Shown here: positions 7,301-16,134 of the stretch, piece by piece
Numbering within the stretch: the stretch's first letter is position 1
How the letters are laid out: each line of letters opens with the position of its first letter
NCBI GenBank assembly: GCA_002393575.1
Contig: DGSN01000065.1
Span: 1 to 24,697, forward strand
DNA from: Prevotellaceae bacterium UBA4361
GTDB taxonomy: Bacteria > Bacteroidota > Bacteroidia > Bacteroidales > Bacteroidaceae
Direction of reading: 5' to 3'
Length of the DNA: 24,697 nt
The notes under the pieces: generated by a model
Database searches by the model: none
Told to the model about the DNA's origin: nothing
Seen by the model: only the letters and a program-made list of their open reading frames with translations
Position numbers and translations under genes: made by a program

Positions 7301-10300
7301 TCCATGCCACCTGCTGCAGCATACCCGTAAACACTACTGGGCTGTCGGAGGTAACGGTCTTGCCGTTCACCATAGCCATCAGATGGCGGTCTTCAGTCAA
7401 ACCGAAGTTGACGCCTGTCAGGTCTGAGCCCTGAGTGAAGACAATCATACCCCTGTGGTTGTTCGCAGGGTTAATCATCATATCTACCGTGAAGCTCTTT
7501 CCTGAGAAGTTGCGGCTCGCTTGAGTCAATGCAATAGCATGGTCATCGAAGGACAGGCAAGTCGAAGTAGAGATGTCGTTGCTTCTCAACTGTCCCAGCA
7601 CCTCGAAGTTGTTGATGTTGCGCAGGTAGTTCGCAGCGATTGGTTCAGAGAAGGTAATCTTGATGTCGTCGCCAATGCCGAGGATGCCGTTCGTAGGCTC
7701 TGGATAGCCGAATGCCACTGGTGGACGGGTGTCCTTGATACCGGTCAGCACATCTGAGAAGGCTGTGAGGTAGCCTCCTGCATGGCGGCAATAGACAGCG
7801 GCGCGCAAGTCGTAGTACTGCTCCACTGGGTCGTTCTCGCCATAGAAGGATGCCACGATGATACCCGTGTTTGGAATCATGTCGGTCACACCGCTTGCTT
7901 TCGCGCGCAGCGTGTCGTTAGCATAGTATGAGCACACGTTCACCCAGTCCTTGTCGCCCTGTGTCGAGAGCTTGTACTGAAGTTCGATGTGGTCGAAGTT
8001 TGGATAGTTCACGTCGAAGCCCTCAATGCGCACTGGCATGTAGTAGCCCTTGCGTTCAGCATTGTAAGGACTCTCCGTGTTCATCACCCACTTGTCCGAA
8101 GGCACCGTCACCTTCACTTTTCCAGCCGTTGGAATGAAGTGAGCCGAGAACTTCTGGCTGAACACACGTGTTGCATCTTCTGGGTCGTAGAGACAGATGG
8201 TGAGGTCTTCGTAGTCGAAGGCTTTGCTTGGATACACCGTTATCTCCTTGGTGAAGACCACGTGCTTGCCATCGCTGAAAGCAGGGTAGAGGATGATGTT
8301 CTCACCGCCAGGGCCCAGAGGCTTGCCATCCACGCAGATGGTTGCGCCGTTAGGGTTGCTGCTGGCAAGGATGTAGTAGTTGAACATCAGCGATGCCTGG
8401 TCTGGGAAGTCAGTCTCGTTGGCAAAGTGTACCTTGAAGCGAGCTGGCTCTCCGAATGGTACGCCTGCCACTTCTGGCTCGTCAATCCAAACGCGTGGCT
8501 TGTCGATTGGAGCCGTAGCTGCGTCAAGCACGGTGCCTGGCTGATACCACTTGGTCACACGCTCACCCTCGTAAGGCTGGCAAGTGGTGCCGCCGACAGT
8601 GCGGAACACGAAGTTGGAATATACTTCTGTGTTGTTGCCCAAATAGTTGAGGCTGTTTAGAGTGATATAGGAACCATTACGTAACTTGTCAAGCATTTCA
8701 TGGGTCTGCTCATAGAAATAGTTGGCATTCTTATCGTAGGTATATTCTGTGGCAGTGCGATACACATCGACCGTCATGCTCGACTTGGATGCGGCAGCCA
8801 GCGTGAAGCCCACCTTCTTTGAGTGTGTCTCGGAGCTATTGTTTTTGTCTGACATGTTTACTCCGATAACAGGTCTCCATTCACACTCCCAGGTGGTATT
8901 CAAAACGTCTAATTCTATCTTATTGTAATCGTTAGAATCATTTTTTCTGTCCCAATTTTCTGAAGTATCAACGGTTCCTCCTTTCATCTTCATCTTATCC
9001 AAGAGATTCTTTAACATTGATCCTAATATGCCTCCCTCAGCTAAGAGACTGTTGCTACCAGGCCATATCGGTAAGTGCAGATAGCGCTGCGAGGACTCAG
9101 AAGTAGAGAAACTCTCGCTGTACTGTATGGAAGCAGCTCCTCCGTCGAAGTCATAGCGTTTCACTAAGTCGCGCGAGGTAACGCTGAGCTTCTCCTCCTC
9201 GTTCTTAGCAAGGAATTGAACCCATGCCACCATCTCGTTATTGAGGGCAGCGATGCTGTCGCCCGTGGTTTCTGTGCCTGGTCTGAAGATTTCATACTCC
9301 ACACCGAAGTCTTTGTCGTTTTCATCCACCTTACTGATATAAGTGGCATAGCCGCGTGCGTTGGCAAGAGCCTGCGCCTTGGCGCGGTCGTAGCCCTTAG
9401 GCAGGATGAGCGAGTTGCGAATCTTCATGAGGTCTGGCAGCAGTTCATTCTCGATGTAATCCTGCGAGTGGATGAAGGTTGACGTAACAGTAGGCGATGC
9501 CATGATTACCTCGTCGCGCACCAAGTAGATTGGTTTTCCTGTGTTGTCGGTTCCTTTGGCAAGCACCTTAGTCGTGCCGATTGGCACCTTCACGTTTGTG
9601 CCGTCTTTTGTCGTGTAGGTTCCACCCTCATGTCCCTTCACAATCTGGTACATACTTTCAGTGATGGCACGAACTGCCATAGCCTCCTGGAAAACGAGGT
9701 TCTCCGTGGTACCGATGAAGAGGTCTGCCTTTGGACCCACCCACATGTTGCCGCCGCGTGTCTGTATGCGCTCGGTGATATCCATGTTGTAGTTCCAAGT
9801 CCAAGCACCTCCGAAGTTGATTAATACATTCAGGTCGACTCCCTTCTCAGACTTTGCGAATTCTAAGGTACCTGCGGTTTCGCCAGCGCCTTGTGGTGCT
9901 GCCACGAAGCCGTGATAGATATCGGCACCACTTCCTGTCGATGATTTCACGCTGAAACCAATCTGGCCACTCATGTTCAACGAGTAACCGTAGCTGAGTT
10001 TCGAGCCTTCTTCAATGTAAGAGGAACTGCTGCCGCCTGGAGGGTCGCGCAGGATGTCAAAAAGTTTTGGCGTACCAGCCACAGTCACTCTGCGTCCGCC
10101 TGGCACTGCCTTCTGCGCCATCACGTATGCCTGCAGAGGCTTGCCATCGAGTGGCATCACGTCGTAGTAGGTGCCGTCGTAGAGCAGGTTGATGTCGAGC
10201 GTCTTCAGGGCATTTGCGTTGTCTAACACAAAGGTTGGGTCGTCTGGCGTGAAGATGTAGGAGCATCCGCCAGCCGAGTCGAGCTCGCACGACCAGTCAG

Positions 10301-13300
10301 CTGTCTTGCTGTCGGTGGTCAGGGCGTTGTTGATGCTGATTTTGCCGCGCTGGTCAAGCTTCACAATATCCACGCGCTTCGAGTAATCGTTGTTCCAATA
10401 GTATTTCTCGCAAGCCTGCAGCATGAGGCCGTATGGAGAGCCTGCCATGAACACTGGGTGGCCGAAACTATAGACACCCACGCTGTCGGTCTCCGACAGT
10501 TTCTTCCAATACCACAGATTCACCGTTGCCTTGTTGCCGAGGTTGTCTTGCGAAATCATCGACTTCACGCCGAAGTATTTCTCGCCGCTTGGGTTGAACT
10601 GAGTCACATCGACGGTTGGCACTGAGTGGTAGATGCGGTTGTATTCGCAGATGTCGCCCCTCTTGTTGAGGCTCAAATCGACGGTCTCGCCCACTTTGCC
10701 TTCCTGGAAGAGCGTTGGATAGCCCTGTGCCGACACTTCGATGACCTTGTACTTGGCTGGATGCAGCTCCACTTGGTATTCGCCAGTGGTGGCATCTGGA
10801 CGGATGGTCAGCGTGTGGCGCGTCACGTCGATGTGCGATGTGTTCTTGTTGTCAGGACCGAAGTTCACGTCGTAGCTCGCGCTGCGCACGGTTTCGTCGT
10901 CCTGCTTGCGGATGAGGTAGGAGGCGTTGTCGCCCTCCAGCTGCATGACAATCTTCAGCGATTCGCCCAGATTGTTCTTCGACAAGTTCTTGCCGAATGG
11001 CTTGCTGCCTTGCACGTCGCCACCCACCACGCGGCCGCGGAGCACCACCGTTGTGGAGTCCCAAATCACGGCTGAAACATTCTTGATGAAGTTGTACTGG
11101 GTTGGGTCTTCAGGAGCATCGCGGTTGATGAGGAAGCCATCGTTGGCAAAGTAGTGGCCCTCCTTCACAGCCTGCACCTTGTGGCTTCCGGCTGGAATGC
11201 TCAGCTTGAACGCACCCTGCGTGTCCGTCTCTATCGGTTTCTGGCTGGCATCGTGCATCACTTGTCCGTCGAGACTGAACTGCACGCCTGGCACAGGAAT
11301 CGAGGTGTCGCGATAATACACATTTCCACTATAGACGAAGTAGGTGTCCATGTAGAAGTTGAAGTTCTGCGTCCAGTTGGAGTTCTGGGTGAAGTTCACC
11401 TCGCCGCCAGAGTTTGGGCTGGTGTAGCTGGCATCGCCACTCTTCGTAGGAACGTGGATGACGTAGATGCCGTTGCTTGTGCCGTTGCTGCCAATCTGGT
11501 AAGGCAGTTTGCTGAACTCGAAGTAACCCGTCTCGTCGGTGACAGTGGTGTAGAGTGCGTCAGCACCAGGGATGGTGCCTTTAGGACGACATTCCACCGT
11601 CACGCCTGCACGCGCCGTGCCGTCTGCCATGCGCACGTAGCCGCTCACACGGCCCGTAGGCTCGCACTGGCCCGTCGCCGTCGAGCTTGCGATGTGGATG
11701 CCCTCGCATTGCAGCACGCTCTGCACGCAGTAGTCGTATGACTGCTGAACGAGCACGTCGTTGTCCACGTAGAACATCTGCATGAGGTCGGTGGCAATCG
11801 TGTCGGTCCACTCGGCGTTCGCATCGGTGGAGTGATTGCGGCGCAGCACGCGGAAGAAGTCGCTCTCACCGCCAGTGGTGTTCCAGGTCAGCTCCACGCT
11901 GCTTTGCTTGGTATTCGCCTTAAGCTGCGTAATGCTGGTCTGGTTCATGTAGCGGTAGTTGGCGAGCTCGCCCTTGTCGGTTTTGGTCACCATCACGACC
12001 AGACTGTCGTCTTTGGTGCCCGAGATGGCAAGAGGCGAGTAGCCTCTGCTCATCACCAGTGCGAACGAGTATTCCACGCAGTTGCGTGTCAGTTCTTCGG
12101 TGAAAGGCTTGTTGTTGAGTACCTCCTCTTTGTTCGAGAGGTCAACCACCTTCGTCGTCACGCCGTTCTCGCCGTGCATTTGGATGTTCAGCTTCAGTCG
12201 GGCACGATTGTCCCAGAAAGCAAAACTGACGAGCTCGGTTTCTTCTACTGTGGGATAAGGAATGGTGTTCGTAGGAACCCAGTTCTCCTCGCCCAATGCC
12301 TTCGCCAAGTCAGTGCCCGCCCAGTCGAAGGCTGGTGTGCCTCCGGAAACATCCTTGACTTCTTTCTGATTCATGACAGGAAGGACTTTGCCGTTGTCAA
12401 CGAGCCATGCGTTGCTGCCCAGTTGGCTGACTAACTCTTCAGCCGCGAGCCCATTAGCTTTGTTCGACTCACCCCAGTAGTGGTTGTTGTAGTTGCCTGG
12501 AGTACACCATGCTTCAGCGCCGCCGTTCATGTCGGTGCGACAGTTCATACCAGCATGGGCATAGCCTGTGTAGGTACCGTTCTCAAGACAACTGGTCAGC
12601 TTGCTGTTGGTCGTGCCCTCTTCCCATCCGATAAAGGCACCAGCATATTGTCCAGTGCCGGTGGTCGTGATTACGCCGTCGAAGAGACAGTTGGTCAGGG
12701 TGCTGCTGCCTGTGCCGCCATGACCGATGAAACCGCCGACATGGGTGCCGCCATTCACTTTGGTCGATACATGCACATTCTCTATCTTATTGACGCTGTT
12801 TTTGGCATAGCCGATGAGACCTGACGAATGTATGGCACCGTTCACTGTGCCCTGCACGTGCAGATTGCGGATAGTGACGTTGTTGACGCGAGCGAATGGT
12901 GCGCAGAACTGTGTGTCCTTGTTGTCGATGGCTACATTCAGTGTGTGGCCGTTTCCCTCGAAGGTGCCATGCCATGCAATACCGTCCAACAATCCTACGG
13001 GTTGGGTGATGGAGGTGGTGATGTCGGCGGTTAGCACAGCATTCACCTCAGCACCGTTGGCGTTTTTAACCCGCTGTACGAAGTTATTCCAGTCGTTTAC
13101 GTTGCTGATGACTATGCATGGTTTGCCGTCAACGGTGACGTCGTTGCTATAAACCTGAGTGAAATAGCAATTGGTGACCGTGTACTTGGAGGTTGGGTCT
13201 AAGCGTGCAAAGGTGCGGCAACCATCATATAGGGTTTTGATGCTATCAGGCGCAAAAAGACAGTTTTCGAGGGTTAAATCGCCATTCTTTATTCCCACGC

Positions 13301-15275
13301 CGACGAAACCGCCATTGTTGTAGCTCTTAGCACCCACGATGCTGCCCGAGAAGACGCTGTTCCTGATGACATTCTTTTCCCAAGTGATTATTCCTATCAG
13401 ACCGCCACTGCTGGTATCGCCCACTTTGTCTAATTGAAGGGTGGCGGCCACGTTCACATTCTCAATGGTGACATTGTTAGAAACACGTCCAATCAATCCG
13501 CCCGCAAACTGACCCGTTGTGCGTATCGTACCCGCTATGGTCAGGTTACGGATGGTAGCATATTTTGCTCGACGGATTGGAGCGGCATAATTCCCTGTCG
13601 AGTTGTAATCAACGGTGATGGTGTGCCCATTGCCTTCAAAGATTCCTTCGAAGTCCATAGACAAAGTTCCCAGCATCTTATCGCAGCCTCGGAGGTCGAG
13701 GTCGTTGCACAAGATGATTTTTGCAAAGTTCGCACCACGATCGTTGAGTTCATGGCAGAGCGCTTCCCACATGGCTCTGGTGCTCAAGCTGACAATTGCT
13801 TGATTGTATTTAGTTTCACCTTTATTTGCCAAATCATCCAATTGCTTGAAGTCCTCTGGCGTTCGCACGATGAAATGGCCGTTTTCGTCGTATAAGCTGT
13901 TCTGCTTGTCGAAAGCGAACTCCACGATGCGGTGCTCATCGTTCCAGGTGTCAGTGCGATGCACGGTGGCGTTTGTCAGCACGGGCAGCTTGAAAATCCA
14001 AGGAGCCTGGTACAACCCATAGGTATCAGCCGATGCCCACTGCCACATCGATGTCACGGAGCGGCGTATGCGGTATGCCGTTTTCTTGCCCTCATACTGC
14101 TCTAAGAGCGTCTCGTCGGTAAAGCTGTAATCCTTGGTGCCCAGCTTGAACTCTGTCTCCATCGATATGGTGCGCCAGTTCGCATCGTTCATATCAGCGG
14201 AGCCACTGGTGTTGCGCTGAATCTCGAAGAAGTCGCCATCCGAAATGTCCGCCAGCTCAGGGTTGTCCACGCTCCAGCTGAGCAAAGCTTTTCCCTCCGT
14301 GGTGAACTGGACACTGAGGTTCTTCGGGTGGTGCAGCATACTGCTGGACTGATGTTCAGACTGAATGGTGATGTGGACTTGCTGATCATCCGTCTTTGTT
14401 TGCACATCTGTCACTTCAGCTTCGATGTAGATGTCCTTCCACGGACGGTCGGCAGGGATGTAAGTGAAACCCACCTTGGAGTTGGTTGGCAGTTTCAATG
14501 TGTGTTTCTCTTTCGTTACCGCATCGGTATAGTGCAAGTTTGCCCAGAAAATCTTGTTTACCACGAAATTGTAGCTCAACATCACCTCGTTCGCATGGTC
14601 GCGTGAAACGGAGAGCATCGGCTCGTTGAGCGACGCAGTGGCTTGACCTGCTTCGGGCATATCGATAGCAGCCATTTCGTGGTTAATATCCCAATTTGTT
14701 GTCCAGGTATCTTTAACTTTTGCATTAACTACAAGCTTCAGCCGGTGACCTCGCAGTTCACGGGGCACAGTCCAATCGAGTGTGGTGGTGTAGTGGTCGT
14801 CATCGTTGCTGTCGCCTTCGAGTTTGTAAGTTATCTCACCGTCATTCTGGGTGAAATTGTTCTTCGAAATATCCTTTGCTTTACCAGCGAGCGTGAATAT
14901 ACCTTTCTGGTATGCTTGTATTTTTATTGATGAATCAAGAGTCCAAATACTGGAACAGCTCCAGTCGAAGAGCGTCTGCTGGCTGCCACCATCTACATAG
15001 ATATAGACATGGCCTTCTAAGATACCTTCGTTACCAGCACCGTCGTAGCGCGTAGGCAGTTCGAACCTGATTTTGTCAATGCCATATAGCATACACTTGT
15101 AATTGCTCTGGTCCTGCATGAACCTGTCAGCACGCGAACTGATGCACACAAGCATGAGGAACGCCATCAGGAATGTCGTCCTCAGCGCATGGCAATGGAT
15201 AAGACCATTGTCGGTCCGTTGTGTTGCCCTTTCCGCTGTGGAAGAGTGCAACTTCGGGATGTTTTGCGTCACCAT
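4347..15275 (-). CDS. Giant multidomain secreted or surface protein, 3,642 residues
   Basis: One uninterrupted frame of 10.9 kb. An unusually long n-region precedes a hydrophobic segment at about residues 33-47. Modules by approximate residue: beta-sandwich/fibronectin-like 50-450; GLUG-type beta-helix repeats 470-970 (GGLIG, GGFVG, GGFIG each followed by LxNC or similar strands); fibronectin-like 1120-1200; carboxypeptidase-regulatory-like modules near 1205-1290 and 1310-1370; a long region of no recognised family 1400-2510, containing DPPGGSSSSY at about 1739; a Big_5-like module at about 2513-2580 (DTRPPVAFG...ITFSEPI); two LamG/jellyroll domains at about 2585-2735 and 2775-2950; a BACON-like module at about 3075-3175; beta-sandwich repeats 3190-3600; and a C-terminal sorting-type tail ending MYIHNGKAVMIK. 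No protease or glycosidase active site was recognised. Carbohydrate or cell adhesion fits LamG plus GLUG, but the function is unknown. Confidence 0.85.
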   Translation of the reverse strand: MVTQNIPKLHSSTAERATQRTDNGLIHCHALRTTFLMAFLMLVCISSRADRFMQDQSNYKCMLYGIDKIRFELPTRYDGAGNEGILEGHVYIYVDGGSQQTLFDWSCSSIWTLDSSIKIQAYQKGIFTLAGKAKDISKNNFTQNDGEITYKLEGDSNDDDHYTTTLDWTVPRELRGHRLKLVVNAKVKDTWTTNWDINHEMAAIDMPEAGQATASLNEPMLSVSRDHANEVMLSYNFVVNKIFWANLHYTDAVTKEKHTLKLPTNSKVGFTYIPADRPWKDIYIEAEVTDVQTKTDDQQVHITIQSEHQSSSMLHHPKNLSVQFTTEGKALLSWSVDNPELADISDGDFFEIQRNTSGSADMNDANWRTISMETEFKLGTKDYSFTDETLLEQYEGKKTAYRIRRSVTSMWQWASADTYGLYQAPWIFKLPVLTNATVHRTDTWNDEHRIVEFAFDKQNSLYDENGHFIVRTPEDFKQLDDLANKGETKYNQAIVSLSTRAMWEALCHELNDRGANFAKIILCNDLDLRGCDKMLGTLSMDFEGIFEGNGHTITVDYNSTGNYAAPIRRAKYATIRNLTIAGTIRTTGQFAGGLIGRVSNNVTIENVNVAATLQLDKVGDTSSGGLIGIITWEKNVIRNSVFSGSIVGAKSYNNGGFVGVGIKNGDLTLENCLFAPDSIKTLYDGCRTFARLDPTSKYTVTNCYFTQVYSNDVTVDGKPCIVISNVNDWNNFVQRVKNANGAEVNAVLTADITTSITQPVGLLDGIAWHGTFEGNGHTLNVAIDNKDTQFCAPFARVNNVTIRNLHVQGTVNGAIHSSGLIGYAKNSVNKIENVHVSTKVNGGTHVGGFIGHGGTGSSTLTNCLFDGVITTTGTGQYAGAFIGWEEGTTNSKLTSCLENGTYTGYAHAGMNCRTDMNGGAEAWCTPGNYNNHYWGESNKANGLAAEELVSQLGSNAWLVDNGKVLPVMNQKEVKDVSGGTPAFDWAGTDLAKALGEENWVPTNTIPYPTVEETELVSFAFWDNRARLKLNIQMHGENGVTTKVVDLSNKEEVLNNKPFTEELTRNCVEYSFALVMSRGYSPLAISGTKDDSLVVMVTKTDKGELANYRYMNQTSITQLKANTKQSSVELTWNTTGGESDFFRVLRRNHSTDANAEWTDTIATDLMQMFYVDNDVLVQQSYDYCVQSVLQCEGIHIASSTATGQCEPTGRVSGYVRMADGTARAGVTVECRPKGTIPGADALYTTVTDETGYFEFSKLPYQIGSNGTSNGIYVIHVPTKSGDASYTSPNSGGEVNFTQNSNWTQNFNFYMDTYFVYSGNVYYRDTSIPVPGVQFSLDGQVMHDASQKPIETDTQGAFKLSIPAGSHKVQAVKEGHYFANDGFLINRDAPEDPTQYNFIKNVSAVIWDSTTVVLRGRVVGGDVQGSKPFGKNLSKNNLGESLKIVMQLEGDNASYLIRKQDDETVRSASYDVNFGPDNKNTSHIDVTRHTLTIRPDATTGEYQVELHPAKYKVIEVSAQGYPTLFQEGKVGETVDLSLNKRGDICEYNRIYHSVPTVDVTQFNPSGEKYFGVKSMISQDNLGNKATVNLWYWKKLSETDSVGVYSFGHPVFMAGSPYGLMLQACEKYYWNNDYSKRVDIVKLDQRGKISINNALTTDSKTADWSCELDSAGGCSYIFTPDDPTFVLDNANALKTLDINLLYDGTYYDVMPLDGKPLQAYVMAQKAVPGGRRVTVAGTPKLFDILRDPPGGSSSSYIEEGSKLSYGYSLNMSGQIGFSVKSSTGSGADIYHGFVAAPQGAGETAGTLEFAKSEKGVDLNVLINFGGAWTWNYNMDITERIQTRGGNMWVGPKADLFIGTTENLVFQEAMAVRAITESMYQIVKGHEGGTYTTKDGTNVKVPIGTTKVLAKGTDNTGKPIYLVRDEVIMASPTVTSTFIHSQDYIENELLPDLMKIRNSLILPKGYDRAKAQALANARGYATYISKVDENDKDFGVEYEIFRPGTETTGDSIAALNNEMVAWVQFLAKNEEEKLSVTSRDLVKRYDFDGGAASIQYSESFSTSESSQRYLHLPIWPGSNSLLAEGGILGSMLKNLLDKMKMKGGTVDTSENWDRKNDSNDYNKIELDVLNTTWECEWRPVIGVNMSDKNNSSETHSKKVGFTLAAASKSSMTVDVYRTATEYTYDKNANYFYEQTHEMLDKLRNGSYITLNSLNYLGNNTEVYSNFVFRTVGGTTCQPYEGERVTKWYQPGTVLDAATAPIDKPRVWIDEPEVAGVPFGEPARFKVHFANETDFPDQASLMFNYYILASSNPNGATICVDGKPLGPGGENIILYPAFSDGKHVVFTKEITVYPSKAFDYEDLTICLYDPEDATRVFSQKFSAHFIPTAGKVKVTVPSDKWVMNTESPYNAERKGYYMPVRIEGFDVNYPNFDHIELQYKLSTQGDKDWVNVCSYYANDTLRAKASGVTDMIPNTGIIVASFYGENDPVEQYYDLRAAVYCRHAGGYLTAFSDVLTGIKDTRPPVAFGYPEPTNGILGIGDDIKITFSEPIAANYLRNINNFEVLGQLRSNDISTSTCLSFDDHAIALTQASRNFSGKSFTVDMMINPANNHRGMIVFTQGSDLTGVNFGLTEDRHLMAMVNGKTVTSDSPVVFTGMLQQVAWSLDQSGSDMVINFFDGSTSIGSKKIVGKYEGTSQIRFGDSSLKDYADYEGDMLEVRLWNRAMTGAELDTYKKKRLTGYENGLLNYWPMNEGKNTWVYDKAPSAMDMMLYGTTWKRPSGISVAFDGEKGLLLNPDKFTRTPQHDYTLMFWFRAEEYNCTLFSNGEALEGQDNQLNIGLRNGCVYVRSGGYEATNEKFVASGEWHHFAMTVSRAMNVANVYIDEKLVMSFAAQNLGGIQGDNIALGATYATRNHPTNVLKGHMDEVAMFASALPQNLLSDFSTLAPKGTMAALMAYLDFGQSEKMDDNTQHIEPNGISLKRYVDSQGNILARRDTLVAANEVRSMADRNIYAPMTSSAQMDNVSYNFVAHDNQLLINITEPDFMVEKTNVYVTVKEVPDLQGNLMPSPITMDIFVYRNPLRWDVKNVSYEMPYGTGHEFTATVKNQSGVAQYFELDDLPVWITASQTSGTVEALGELTIQFHVNEYINIGTYTEQITLTAENGMAEPLPVTLHVRGDEPIWAVSDRLRQMNQTMMMVAQVKIDNTISFSTEDILAVFDDQEQTLGVAHIEVDNRANAGEALAYLTIYGYSNSDGSWPSLHFRYFDASTGMIYSVAPENDTTYVFVRDALVGSASNPVVLINRLGFVQTIPLKKGWNWVTFNVSPDQKTVSQFFNNMTKWEPGDMVNTIKGTSVEQFNCRQNKKSPTGYAWDKADEIIEIKSPQMYSIYSMSDKIAYLEGYLAYQLIPVSNGWNRIAFLSKINLPIAQAMADYAEHATVGDVLKSQEGFAVVSNVDNGVVTWKGSLQYLEANKGYMLKRLAADETDFSYPLYFDESRYSGDQSMKAPRAASVNTATTMNIVARVEDFDIEANDRLVVFRGMDRMADVTADEEQLYYLNIGSDDKSNDKFTFALERDGEIIAMTRSNIAYVPNSLVGTPNEPTAIKFNSLDEMPEDGLWYTIDGIKVGERKPAKSGMYIHNGKAVMIK

Positions 15276-15405
15276 AAATTGTTTTGTTTTAATTGATTAT
15301 TAAATAGTTATACTTTTTTGATATTATAGTTATTTCTCGATGTGTGTTTATAACTTCGCTAAAAAAGTCAGGATGATGAATCTCCACGTTTTTAACAAAA
15401 ATTGG

Positions 15406-15413
15406 CAAAAATA
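15406..15413 (-). promoter_or_regulatory. Candidate -7 box for the giant gene
   Basis: The minus strand reads TATTTTTG, matching the Bacteroidota -7 consensus TAnnTTTG. A TTTG lies 16 bases upstream, shorter than the usual spacing. It would give a leader of about 125 bases before the ATG at 15275. In an AT-rich stretch this could be chance. Confidence 0.3.
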
Positions 15414-15465
15414 AATGTGCAAATTTAATCAAATCCTTTTAAAGCGTAAAAAATCTAACATTTTT

Positions 15466-15701
15466 TAACGCGAATTTCCATGAACCTTTAGCTCGGCGTA
15501 GCCAATTATCCGTGAATTTTTCATGAATTTTTTTTTAACACAAAATTAATTTACGAAAAATTCGCGGATAATTGGCTACGCCGAGCTAAAGGTTCACGGC
15601 AATTCACGTTAAACAAAAAACACATATTTTTGGGAAATTCTTGGGAGCGTTGCCCCAAGCGTCCAAGGACGGTAGTCTTCTATTATTCTAATTTCTTTCC
15701 T
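15466..15701. repeat. MITE-like element B with a very long perfect stem
   Basis: Right end TTCTAATTTCTTTCCT (to 15701) as in the other members; no matching left terminus was found, so it is truncated or diverged on that side. The core is an inverted repeat whose arms 15482-15512 and 15565-15595 pair perfectly over 31 bp and continue with one mismatch. Compared with element A, each arm carries the same extra 21 bp (15485-15505 and its complement 15572-15592). A hairpin CTTGGG/CCCAAG with loop AGCGTTGC sits at 15640-15659. It lies between the giant gene's upstream region and the PepSY-like remnant. Confidence 0.7.
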
Positions 15702-15712
15702 AAAATACTCAC

Positions 15713-15946
15713 TTAGTCGTCGATGCCTAAGACCTTGCCTTTGGCATTGAACCTGAGGTCGAGGTCATTCGACAATTCGATGTCGTAACCACCGCGCTCC
15801 TTGTCAATCTTGACAATCTACGAGTCAGGGAAGTTCGCCTTCACGTAGTTCGCGATGGAAGCAGGGATGATGGCTGCGGGAACGGCAGCGTGGTGGCAAT
15901 CCACCTTGTCCCAGTTGCCGTTCTTGTCAAACTCGAATCGGGTTGT
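15713..15946 (-). pseudogene. Remnant of a PepSY-like (DUF2874-type) periplasmic protein gene
   Basis: The minus strand encodes FEFDKNGNWDKVDC, then VPAAIIPASIANYVKANFPDS, a TAG stop at 15818-15820, and in the same frame IVKIDKERGGYDIELSNDLD and LRFNAKGKVLGIDD before TAA at 15713-15715. This is the C-terminal half of the PepSY-like/putative beta-lactamase-inhibitor-like family common in Bacteroidales, interrupted by one nonsense codon. The N-terminal half and signal peptide of a normal protein of about 145 residues are missing. The frame is open upstream to 16108 but the added residues are basic and unrelated. The upstream DNA looks like a promoter and leader joined directly to mid-gene, suggesting an internal deletion. 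Element B ends 11 bases beyond its stop. Confidence 0.65.
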
Positions 15947-15969
15947 CTGTCTTTTTCCTTTCGACACTG

Positions 15970-15977
15970 CAAATTTA
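15970..15977 (-). promoter_or_regulatory. Possible -7 box fossil ahead of the PepSY-like remnant
   Basis: The minus strand reads TAAATTTGCAGTGTCG, matching TAnnTTTG followed by a purine-rich leader (GAAAGGAAAAAGACAGAC). No good -33 TTG is present at the right spacing. It lies only about 25 bases before the preserved coding part, where a whole gene would have a start codon and signal peptide. Confidence 0.3.
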
Positions 15978-16134
15978 CGCGCCTTCGCCACGGATTCCAT
16001 ATCTTTCCCCGTTTTTCTTCTCGCCTTCTTGCGACAGCTGTTCTTTTTTGCGACAAATCGCGATGCGCTCTTTCGATTCTGTCGCTCGGTGTATGGTTTC
16101 CCGCCCAATCGTGCTTGGGTTTCTACTTTACGTC

